From Halobacillus_B rhizosphaerae (lineage in GTDB: Bacteria; Bacillota; Bacilli; Bacillales; Halobacillaceae): a stretch of 64,000 bases of DNA. The stretch lies in contig NZ_JAUTWQ010000010.1 of NCBI RefSeq assembly GCF_046719735.1, positions 124,001-188,000 of the forward strand, in the 5' to 3' direction. The position numbers and the translations under genes are program-made. This document shows, piece by piece, positions 1-6,475 of the stretch. The notes under the pieces were generated by a model. The model was given only the letters and a program-made list of their open reading frames with translations. It searched no databases and was not told the DNA's origin. Positions within the stretch are counted from its first letter, which is position 1, and every line of letters starts with the position of its first letter.

Positions 1-38
1 AATGTCCGTACCCATTCCGGAAAAATTCATCCCATTAT

Positions 39-323
39 TCATGAATGTCTGGTCCTCCGCTCCGATGGGGCCATTCCTTGAGGGTCTTCAAACCCACTGC
101 CATCAAAAGAACGATCATCGTTTCCGAAAAAGTCATGAGTATCGTTACTGTCATCCGGATTAGAGAAAATCGAATCTTCGGAGTGAGTGGGTTGCTGCTG
201 TTCAGCTCCTTGATTACTGACTCCCTCTACCTGGTGATTTTGAACAAATCCTATAAAAGAAGCAGCCATGACAGCTGAGGCAATGCCTGAGAACCATTTC
301 ACAGTCGTTCTTTTTCTCATCAT
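39..323 (-). CDS. Small secreted or membrane-anchored hypothetical protein, possibly frameshifted at C-terminus
   Basis: I do not recognise this protein. The N-terminus (MMRKRTTVKW) is basic and followed by a hydrophobic stretch of about 17 residues, as in a signal peptide or anchor. The rest is hydrophilic, rich in Asp, Ser, Asn and Gly. The start is placed at the ATG pair at 323/320 because GGAGG at 333-329 is a good ribosome binding site for it; an in-frame ATG at 335 would overlap that site. The frame ends at 39-41, but a neighbouring minus-strand frame stays open from about position 57 to the window edge and encodes a similar Met/Asn/Gly-rich stretch (MNNGMNFSGMGTDI). A one-base slip near 50-62 would therefore continue the protein off the window. 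Confidence 0.55.
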   Translation of the reverse strand: MMRKRTTVKWFSGIASAVMAASFIGFVQNHQVEGVSNQGAEQQQPTHSEDSIFSNPDDSNDTHDFFGNDDRSFDGSGFEDPQGMAPSERRTRHS

Positions 324-339
324 TTCTACCTCCATACAA

Positions 340-639
340 GTTTCTTAACTCTAAGGTATCAAGACAAAATGAAAATCAGCTGAAAAACTGTCCAAAACTT
401 CCTGAAATTTATTTACCCTATGCGGAGAACGCTGGTTTTTTTTCTCTACTTCGGTCATGCCTCAAGCGGAAATGATCAGTATTAGCTGAAAGCTTATGAT
501 TCTGTTTATAGGAAGGAGCTGGAACGGAAATTGTTTTCCTTACCGCAATGCCGGGAACAAAGTTCTACATGGAAAAAGTGTACAGAAAACACTTTTGGGG
601 ATATACACTCACTGGTAGAGAATAGAAAGGATGAACGAA
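340..639. other. Intergenic region between divergent genes
   Basis: This 300-bp gap separates a minus-strand gene from the plus-strand SDR gene, so it should hold two divergent promoters. I see no convincing -35/-10 pair for either. A short hairpin with arms AAAAGTGT (574-581) and ACACTTTT (589-596) lies in what would be the SDR leader. No coding region is supported. Confidence 0.5.
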
Positions 640-1401
640 ATGAACATAAACGGAAACACTATTCTAATTACTGGCGGAGGTTCAGGGATTGGTTTAGCCC
701 TGGCTGAACGCTTTTTAGGAGAGAATAATGAAGTTATTATTGTGGGGCGGAGAGAAAAGAAATTATTAGAAGCTCAAGAAAAGCATCCCGAACTGCATAT
801 CAAACAATGTGATGTTGCTGATCAGGAAGAGCGGGAAAATTTATTTACTTGGGTAACCTCTCATTTTCCGAATCTAAATGTGCTTGTTAATAATGCAGGC
901 ATCCAGCAGCGAGTAAATCTTAAAGAAGAAGAACATGACTGGGCACAGTCCAAAAAGGAGCTGACTATTAATATTGATGGACCTCTGCACTTATCGATGC
1001 TCTTTACACCGTTTTTGAAAAGCAAACCGGATGCTTCGATTATCAATATTACTTCCGGCCTCGCTCTGTCACCTGGAGCGTGGGTACCCGTGTATAGTGC
1101 TACGAAAGCTGCTCTCAGTTCCTTCACACAATCCTTAAGATTGCAGGTGGAAAATACGAACCTCTCCGTTATCGAAGTGCTGCCTCCTGCTGTTAACACC
1201 GACCTTGGCGGTGTAGGAATGCATACATTTGGAGCTCCCCTGGATGATTTTGCAGATACCGTATTTGAAGAATTGAAAGAAGGAAAGATCGAGATTGCTT
1301 ACGGAGATTCTACTAAAAGGCTGCATGCTTCACGGGATGAACTAAAGGAAGGGTCTAAGCAGGCATGGCAAGGATTCAAGAAAAATAACCCCGGATTTTG
1401 A
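640..1401 (+). CDS. SDR family oxidoreductase, DltE-like
   Basis: Classical short-chain dehydrogenase/reductase, 253 aa, cytoplasmic and NAD(P)-dependent. The cofactor loop TGGGSGIG lies at residues 11-18, NNAG at about 84-87, the catalytic serine at 139 (NITSG), and the Tyr152-x3-Lys156 pair in VYSATKAA. Overall it resembles the DltE/YusS-type SDRs of bacilli, whose substrates are unknown. I chose ATG 640 rather than ATG 631 because AAAGGA (626-631) sits 8 bases before 640 but overlaps 631; the chosen start also gives the usual short N-terminus before the first beta strand. The gene is monocistronic and ends at a strong terminator. No dlt operon is nearby, so a role in teichoic acid alanylation should not be assumed. 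Confidence 0.85.
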   Translation: MNINGNTILITGGGSGIGLALAERFLGENNEVIIVGRREKKLLEAQEKHPELHIKQCDVADQEERENLFTWVTSHFPNLNVLVNNAGIQQRVNLKEEEHDWAQSKKELTINIDGPLHLSMLFTPFLKSKPDASIINITSGLALSPGAWVPVYSATKAALSSFTQSLRLQVENTNLSVIEVLPPAVNTDLGGVGMHTFGAPLDDFADTVFEELKEGKIEIAYGDSTKRLHASRDELKEGSKQAWQGFKKNNPGF

Positions 1402-1420
1402 CTTGTTATTCGTTTTGCTA

Positions 1421-1465
1421 AAACCCCCAAGTCTTGGTGCTTACTAAAAGACTTGGGGGTTTTTT
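1421..1465 (+). terminator. Rho-independent terminator after the SDR gene
   Basis: Perfect 15-bp inverted repeat (AAACCCCCAAGTCTT at 1421-1435, complement at 1448-1462) with a 12-base loop and a following T run. Confidence 0.9.
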
Positions 1466-1486
1466 CAGCTGTAAGCAGCAGTCAAC

Positions 1487-1759
1487 TTACCCGATAATAA
1501 TAAAAAGATATTTCATGAATACAATCCAGCCCAAACTGCTGAGGCTCAAAGCTAGTACACTTACTGTTAAATATGGCCAAATCTCTCGTGTCTTTTTCGT
1601 TTTCCGTAAGAAGAAACCTGATAACAGGATACTTAGCAGAAAATATGCACTTAAGGTAAAGGTCCAGCCGTTATCATAGCGGAACGGATCTCCGATTAAC
1701 ACCATTGATATAAAAACTAAATCTATTAATAGCATAAGAATTAAAATAACTCTTTTCAT
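1487..1759 (-). CDS. Small membrane protein, three predicted TM segments
   Basis: An unrecognised 90-aa protein. Hydrophobic segments at about residues 4-22, 35-51 and 62-88 suggest three membrane passes, with a basic loop (LRKTKKTRE) between the second and third that should be cytoplasmic. A G-rich Shine-Dalgarno sequence (GGGGGGTGG) precedes the ATG at 1759. It is convergent with the SDR gene and has no operon partner. No catalytic motif is visible and no function can be assigned. Confidence 0.65.
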   Translation of the reverse strand: MKRVILILMLLIDLVFISMVLIGDPFRYDNGWTFTLSAYFLLSILLSGFFLRKTKKTREIWPYLTVSVLALSLSSLGWIVFMKYLFIIIG

Positions 1760-1955
1760 CCTGCCACCCCCCCTCGAGTTTGAGCCCTAAACTTACTGAC
1801 TGCCTATGTACTTTCTCTACTAAACGAAATTTCGATTATCTTCACATATACAGGCATTTTCAGAAAAGAAGAGCCAAAACTATCAGCAATCAAGCCTAGC
1901 AGACTTAAGTGAGACAGCAATGCCTACTACTTACTCCTTATCTCTTAGTAAAAGC

Positions 1956-2612
1956 TTAATTTATTTCCATGGAACTTGTAATCTCAACATTCTTCAGTGC
2001 CTGCGATGCTAATCTGTCTGCTTCTTTGTTATTTTTTCGCGAAATAACTTTATATTCTGGCTTTATGCCTGCCTGGCTTAATTTATCCTCCACACGATCT
2101 GCCCACCTTGATAATTCTTCCTCTAAACAGGGCCACTCTCCAGTTAATTGATTAATAACTACTTGAGAATCACCAATAATTGAAACGGGTAAATGATGGA
2201 CATCTAACAGCTCTAACTCTTTTAATGCCAAGTGGAGAGCAGCATATTCAGCTTCATTATTTGAATTCAACTCGTTTACTAAAGCATTCTTTCTTAATCT
2301 GAAAGACTTACCATTTTGATCATAGTAAATGACGCAGCCTAAACCTGAACTCCGTGTCTTTACGTCATATCCCCCATCAAAATAAACCTTTATATTGTGG
2401 GGCTCTGTTTGAATCCCTTTCATATAAGCTTTTAATTCTTTCAAAGTCCACGGTTGATCCTGACTGTCGACAAATGTTAATTGTTTGGCCCGTCCCGTTC
2501 TTTCTATATCTTCAACCAGTAAAATCGCCTGACCGGCCTGCATTTCATCTGATAAAAAGTTGGTTTCTGTACTCTTTAAAGATTTGTAAGTCCATTTAAT
2601 TTTTACTTTCAT
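1956..2612 (-). CDS. RNase H-like protein (reverse transcriptase-like family, YpeP type)
   Basis: A 218-aa protein with a C-terminal RNase HI fold from about residue 74. The acidic catalytic set is visible: Asp79 (VYFDGG), Glu122 (NNEAEYAAL), Asp148 (IIGDSQ) and Asp199 (NKEADRLA). This matches the bacillar 'reverse transcriptase-like' RNase HI group that includes B. subtilis YpeP. Roughly 70 N-terminal residues form a separate, unrecognised domain. The start was moved to the ATG at 2612 because AAGGCGG lies just upstream and the seven preceding residues (MLLRRDR) look spurious. The likely activity is cleavage of RNA in RNA-DNA hybrids, but some family members appear inactive in vitro, so activity is an inference from the intact residues. 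Confidence 0.8.
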   Translation of the reverse strand: MKVKIKWTYKSLKSTETNFLSDEMQAGQAILLVEDIERTGRAKQLTFVDSQDQPWTLKELKAYMKGIQTEPHNIKVYFDGGYDVKTRSSGLGCVIYYDQNGKSFRLRKNALVNELNSNNEAEYAALHLALKELELLDVHHLPVSIIGDSQVVINQLTGEWPCLEEELSRWADRVEDKLSQAGIKPEYKVISRKNNKEADRLASQALKNVEITSSMEIN

Positions 2613-2790
2613 ACGATCCCGCCTTAACAACAAAAGTAGAAGAACAGTAGCACAAGAAAATGTTTTTTTCCGTCCTGTTTTCCCTGAGTTTATCCTGCTT
2701 TATGACTCAACTTACCTATCCTAATTATATTTCCTCAAAGACGGACTTTGTATAAGCAAGCTTTAATCCAGCTTTCTCCTTTTACTCGAT

Positions 2791-2967
2791 TCAAACAGGA
2801 CCAGGAATATTCTTCACCGTAAAAGCCGTGCACTCTCCAAACACCTTCCTAGCAGCCTCCATTGGATTTCCTTTCTTTTGCTGAAGGGCATCAATCCTTG
2901 ATATGAGAGACTCTATTTCAGACTTATCGATTTGTACGGCTAATTTTTTATTGAGGACTATTGCCAT
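2791..2967 (-). CDS. Hypothetical 58-aa protein
   Basis: Short ORF starting MAIVLNKKLAVQIDK and ending VKNIPGPV. ATG 2967 is preceded by AGAGG with 7 bases of spacing, a standard Bacillus ribosome binding site. The composition is protein-like: an amphipathic, probably helical middle (EIESLISRIDALQQKKG) and a single Cys. No membrane segment or known motif is visible. It lies alone between the RNase H-like gene and the MDR gene, all on the minus strand. Function unknown; coding status rests on the ribosome binding site and composition. Confidence 0.55.
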   Translation of the reverse strand: MAIVLNKKLAVQIDKSEIESLISRIDALQQKKGNPMEAARKVFGECTAFTVKNIPGPV

Positions 2968-3075
2968 TTATGCACCTCTTCCAAGAAAGTTCATCTCAAC
3001 CAATTATTTCAAAAATCAGTAAATTACACAATACTCGAACTGAATGGATCAAGAGCCAAGCGATTAGATGAAAGA

Positions 3076-3104
3076 AAAAACCCGAACGCTCTGGTCCGGG
3101 TGGT
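3076..3104 (-). terminator. Terminator after the MDR oxidoreductase gene
   Basis: Read on the minus strand, ACCCGGAC pairs with GTTCGGGT (one G-U) across a 6-base loop and is followed by six T residues. Confidence 0.8.
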
Positions 3105-3142
3105 TGGTCGTTCGACTAAAAGAATTACATTTTTCTTTAGAT

Positions 3143-4177
3143 CTATGGAATCAATACAATTTTACCTAGTTTTCCTGATTCTTTGAAATACTTCTGGGCA
3201 TCTTTAGCTTCCTCAAGGGGGAAAGTCCGATCAATCACCGGTTTTACTTGGTGGTTTGCAATGGCATCCATCAACTTATTAAAGTCTGCTCTAGTACCTA
3301 AAACAGATCCAAACATCGTAATATGTTTCAAATACAGTGTTCTAAAATCAAGCTCTGTCTGTTGACCGCCTGCCGAACCAGACGTACAGAATTTCCCGCC
3401 TTTTTTAAGGACTTGGAGAGACGTGTGGAATAAAGCATCTCCTACTACGTCTAAAACAGCATCGATCGAACCCCCTCCCGCTTCAAGGATCTCTTCTTCC
3501 AATTTGTCAGAGCGGTAGGAAAGTACGTGTGCGGCTCCAAGTTCTTTCATTTTATCTGCCAGTGAAAGGTCGCCTACAATAGCGATGACTTCTGCTCCAA
3601 AAACGTTGGCAGCGATCTGGACATTAAGAGAACCAACACCACCGTTAGCCCCTGTAACCATTACAGTTTCCCCCGGTTTAGGGGCAATTTGCTCCACCAT
3701 ATGCCAGGCGGTTAGACCGCTCACAGAAAAAACAGCACTTTCTTTATAGTCCTGAAGCGGCATAGGATTGCAAAGTTCCGCCGGCCACACCACATATTCT
3801 GCATAACCTCCGTCGTATTCAGAACCAATAAACGACATATCCTCCGAGATATGTTCATATCCTTCTTCTCCAGAAGAGGTAAACGGAAATAATACAACAT
3901 CATCTCCAGTATTCAAATCGGTGACATGACTGCCAGTTTCAACGACCTTTCCGGCAATATCCGATCCTGGAGTTCGCGGGAAGTTTACTCCTTCAGGACG
4001 CCATCCTGACTCTTCCCCGGTTCCATATGCTCCTTCTCTCATCCAAATCTCGGTATTGTTAATAGCACATGCCTTAACTTGAACCAGTACTTCATTGGAC
4101 TTAGGTTTAGGAATTTCTTTCTCCATTACTTGCAGTTGATCCAGACCACCATAACCCGTTACTTGAACAGCTTTCAT
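3143..4177 (-). CDS. Zinc-independent MDR oxidoreductase (quinone oxidoreductase-like)
   Basis: A 344-aa medium-chain dehydrogenase/reductase. Residues about 1-140 form the GroES-like catalytic domain and about 140-310 the Rossmann domain, with the NADPH loop TGANGGVGSLNVQ. The cysteines that bind catalytic and structural zinc in alcohol dehydrogenases are absent, which places it with NADPH:quinone or enone reductases. ATG 4177 is preferred over the GTG at 4186 because AAAGGAAGTG serves as its ribosome binding site and includes that GTG. It is monocistronic with its own terminator. An inverted repeat upstream (4241-4266) suggests control by a dedicated repressor, as is common for enzymes that respond to quinones or electrophiles. 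The substrate is unknown. Confidence 0.85.
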   Translation of the reverse strand: MKAVQVTGYGGLDQLQVMEKEIPKPKSNEVLVQVKACAINNTEIWMREGAYGTGEESGWRPEGVNFPRTPGSDIAGKVVETGSHVTDLNTGDDVVLFPFTSSGEEGYEHISEDMSFIGSEYDGGYAEYVVWPAELCNPMPLQDYKESAVFSVSGLTAWHMVEQIAPKPGETVMVTGANGGVGSLNVQIAANVFGAEVIAIVGDLSLADKMKELGAAHVLSYRSDKLEEEILEAGGGSIDAVLDVVGDALFHTSLQVLKKGGKFCTSGSAGGQQTELDFRTLYLKHITMFGSVLGTRADFNKLMDAIANHQVKPVIDRTFPLEEAKDAQKYFKESGKLGKIVLIP

Positions 4178-4240
4178 ATTGATCACTTCCTTTGTTTTTT
4201 TATTTACTAGAACTTAGGGTCTGCTACTTATGCTTCTATA

Positions 4241-4266
4241 TTCTCATATCTATAATAGAATGAGAA
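4241..4266. promoter_or_regulatory. Candidate operator upstream of the MDR gene
   Basis: Inverted repeat TTCTCAT (4241-4247) and ATGAGAA (4260-4266) with a 12-base AT-rich spacer, 64 to 89 bases before the MDR start. Its size and symmetry suit a dimeric winged-helix repressor (MarR, HxlR or similar). No such regulator is encoded nearby. The rest of the 4178-4482 gap holds only the tmRNA terminator. Confidence 0.4.
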
Positions 4267-4460
4267 ATCACAAGTACCCCACAGCTAGATAAAAAATCTT
4301 CAGTAATAAGAAAGCCCTGCAATTTTCACATGGAGCGGGTCAAACATTTTAACAACTCCATGGTAAAACCTCATTACAAATACCGTGTTTATGTAAAATC
4401 ACATTCTATAGATCGAGTATGTTCTTTAGCGATTCTGGTTTCTTAAGGTATTTCCCCATA

Positions 4461-4488
4461 AAAAAACCACCAATATATGTATTGGTGG
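4461..4488 (-). terminator. tmRNA terminator that includes the tmRNA 3' end
   Basis: On the minus strand the arms CCACCAATA and TATTGGTGG form a perfect 9-bp stem (4467-4488) with a 4-base loop and a 6-7 T run. The first six bases of the upstream arm are the CCACCA at the mature 3' end of tmRNA. Confidence 0.85.
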
Positions 4489-4845
4489 AGACGGTGGGAG
4501 TCGAACCCACGTCCGGAGATATCGGCACTCGGGCTTCTACAAGCGTAGTTGATATATTATCATTCGCTTCCTCTTCAGCCTATCAACAGGCTTCCGAGGA
4601 GCTAGCCTGATTAGTCTCTTCGTTTTTCCTCAGGCGGTGGAAAAACGCGTAGTCCGCTTTAGTTTGAGACCCTTCATCTGCCACACGGACAATGCCAGGA
4701 AGGATCAGCTATAGTCTACTTACGCAGCTACAGCTAGGTTATTGTTAGATTCGCCAGTTATATTTAGGCAAATGACGTTTTACGAGCCGTCGCCTCGACT
4801 TGCAACCCGAGCTCGACCTATCCCCGTCGAATCCGTAACGTCCCC
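4483..4845 (-). ncRNA. ssrA: Transfer-messenger RNA (tmRNA, ssrA)
   Basis: One-piece tmRNA of about 363 nt. The 5' end GGGGACG pairs with CGTCTCC near the 3' end (one G-U) to form the acceptor stem, and the gene encodes its own ACCA tail. The T arm contains GGTTCGACTCCC. The resume codon is GGC at 4755-4753, preceded by the conserved ATATAACT, and the tag frame ends at the TAA at 4722-4720. The encoded tag is GESNNNLAVAA (after the tRNA-borne Ala), ending in the Ala-Ala degron read by ClpXP. The partner gene smpB lies just upstream. The locus has its own promoter and terminator; the precursor should need 5' trimming by RNase P. Confidence 0.97.
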
Positions 4846-4909
4846 GTTAGGATTAAAGGAAGAGACAATCAAGCTCTGTTTCCAATGCCGCAATTAAGCG
4901 ACAAGTTTA

Positions 4910-4937
4910 ATTATAACACAACTATCATTTTTTTCAA
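4910..4937 (-). promoter_or_regulatory. ssrA promoter, sigma-A type
   Basis: -35 TTGAAA (4937-4932), 16-base spacer, -10 TATAAT (4915-4910) on the minus strand. It starts transcription about 58 nt before the mature tmRNA 5' end. Confidence 0.75.
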
Positions 4938-4945
4938 CCAAGCTA

Positions 4946-5410
4946 TTATTTTAAGCTGTCTTTGATCGCTCGGTCAATTTCCCTGTTTACCTGCTTGCGC
5001 TTTAAATCTTCCCGCTTATCATACTTCTTCTTCCCTCTGCCAAGTCCGATAAGAACTTTCGCTACCCCGTTTTTAATATACATTTTTAAAGGGACGAGAG
5101 AGTAACCTTTTTGCTGGGTCTGACCGATGAGCTGATTGATTTCTTTTCGATGCAAGAGAAGTTTGCGCATCCGGGTAGGGTCATGATTGTAAATATTCCC
5201 TTGCTCATATTGCGAAATATGCAAGTTATGCAGAAAGACCTCTCCATTATTAATCCGTGCAAAGCTATCTTTTAAGTTTACCCGGCCATTACGAATGGAT
5301 TTAATTTCTGTCCCTTGCAGCACAATTCCCGCTTCGAAGGTTTCTTCAATAATATAGTCGTGTCTTGCTTTTTTATTTTGTACAATGGCTTTTCCATTTC
5401 CTCTTGGCAT
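4946..5410 (-). CDS. smpB: SsrA-binding protein SmpB
   Basis: 154 aa, the family's normal length. SmpB binds the tRNA-like domain of tmRNA and delivers it to stalled ribosomes. Visible signatures are MPRGNGKAIVQNKKARHDY at the N-terminus, the OB-fold segment GTEIKSIRNGRVNLKDSF, and the basic C-terminal tail (GRGKKKYDKREDLKRK) that mimics an mRNA in the decoding centre. I placed the start at ATG 5410 because AGGAGG lies 8 bases upstream; 27 additional in-frame upstream residues are non-conserved. It is followed directly by ssrA. In B. subtilis the gene follows rnr; here an opposite-strand GNAT gene intervenes and smpB has its own promoter. Confidence 0.97.
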   Translation of the reverse strand: MPRGNGKAIVQNKKARHDYIIEETFEAGIVLQGTEIKSIRNGRVNLKDSFARINNGEVFLHNLHISQYEQGNIYNHDPTRMRKLLLHRKEINQLIGQTQQKGYSLVPLKMYIKNGVAKVLIGLGRGKKKYDKREDLKRKQVNREIDRAIKDSLK

Positions 5411-5440
5411 AACGGCTTCCTCCTCTGCTGCGTGACTATT

Positions 5441-5469
5441 ATTGTACCAAATGTAACCGTGGTTTCCAA
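5441..5469 (-). promoter_or_regulatory. smpB promoter, sigma-A type
   Basis: -35 TTGGAA (5469-5464), 17-base spacer, -10 TACAAT (5446-5441) on the minus strand, 31 bases before the smpB start. Confidence 0.7.
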
Positions 5470-5563
5470 TTCCGAGCTTTTTGAGATGCAAGTGAGATCA
5501 ATGGACGGATCGAGCTTAGTTGTGAGACTATATTTCTGAAAGATACGGAAAAGGAGTTATTCT

Positions 5564-6427
5564 ATGGATCCTCAATTGGGAGAAATAAGACCGTTGGATT
5601 TGTCAGACCTGACCAGCCTATTACAGATGGATACTGGTATCGAGGACGATTATATTATTCGGATTTATTCAGACTTGGTGAAAGCTGATAACCATTCACT
5701 GTTGGGATTGTTTCATAAAGAACAGTTACTTTCCATTGGAGGATACAGTCTGTTTGGCAAAGATACATTCGCCATGATTGGACGGCTGCGTACGGACAGA
5801 CGGTATGCAGGACAAGGTTTCTCCACTCAATTAGTTAAGAAGCTTGTGCAGCTTCTTTCTGAGGATAGCAGGGTATCCTGGGCAGGAGCCAATACCCATG
5901 TGCATAATAACTCCGCAAGAAAAGTACTCGAAAAAGCAGGGTTAGCTTCTGGTCCTGTGATCCATTCCCTGGTGCTGACCAAGCCTGGACAACTTAAGGG
6001 TTACAAAAATGGGGAGGTTTGGAAGGAAATCCACTCTCTACAGGAGAAGAAAGATTTGCTTGTCCAAACGGAGAGAAGCAGACCAGACATTTTCCCATAT
6101 GAATGCTATTATCCGCTTCCTTACCATCAGTCCCTTTTCACGGACAAGATGCTCAGCGAATCCTATTTCTATGCGTCCACTAATAGGAAACGGTTTGTAA
6201 TTATAAAAACGGATCAAAAGAAATATCGCTATTCTCATGTAAAGTACTTTTGGGATGATCATTATACTCAACCAGGCTTTTTTGAAACGATCCGTCATCA
6301 TTGGAAGCAGCATCCGGATAACTATGGTTGCTGGCTTGATTTTTCCCCCACAGGTTTCTCCCACATCCCCGATCTAAGTCCTTACGAGGTCCAGGAACCC
6401 TGGGTGCTGTATGAAAAGTGGAAATAA
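5564..6427 (+). CDS. GNAT family N-acetyltransferase
   Basis: 287 aa. The N-terminal half (about 1-140) is a GNAT domain: beta strands around LLGLFHKEQLLSIGGYSLF, the acetyl-CoA loop RRYAGQGFS (the R/Q-x-x-G-x-G/A position), and a later HNNSARKVLEKAGL helix typical of motif B. The C-terminal half (about 150-287) is rich in aromatic residues and has no domain I recognise; it may bind substrate. AAAAGGAG lies 8 bases before ATG 5564. The gene stands alone on the plus strand inside a minus-strand block and shares a bidirectional terminator with rnr. The acceptor substrate is unknown. Confidence 0.8.
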   Translation: MDPQLGEIRPLDLSDLTSLLQMDTGIEDDYIIRIYSDLVKADNHSLLGLFHKEQLLSIGGYSLFGKDTFAMIGRLRTDRRYAGQGFSTQLVKKLVQLLSEDSRVSWAGANTHVHNNSARKVLEKAGLASGPVIHSLVLTKPGQLKGYKNGEVWKEIHSLQEKKDLLVQTERSRPDIFPYECYYPLPYHQSLFTDKMLSESYFYASTNRKRFVIIKTDQKKYRYSHVKYFWDDHYTQPGFFETIRHHWKQHPDNYGCWLDFSPTGFSHIPDLSPYEVQEPWVLYEKWK

Positions 6428-6431
6428 CCAT

Positions 6432-6463
6432 AGAAAAACGCGCCAGCTGAAGCGCGTTTTTCT
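6432..6463. terminator. Bidirectional terminator between the GNAT gene and rnr
   Basis: AGAAAAACGCG (6432-6442) pairs with CGCGTTTTTCT (6453-6463). A/T runs on both sides allow it to end transcription from either strand. Confidence 0.85.
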
Positions 6464-6475
6464 AATGTTTAGCGA

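Noticed and set aside
4419..4610. Plus-strand reading frame containing VETVGVEPTSG
   Set aside because: It is the antisense of the tmRNA 3' end; no ribosome binding site, and the tmRNA explains the sequence.
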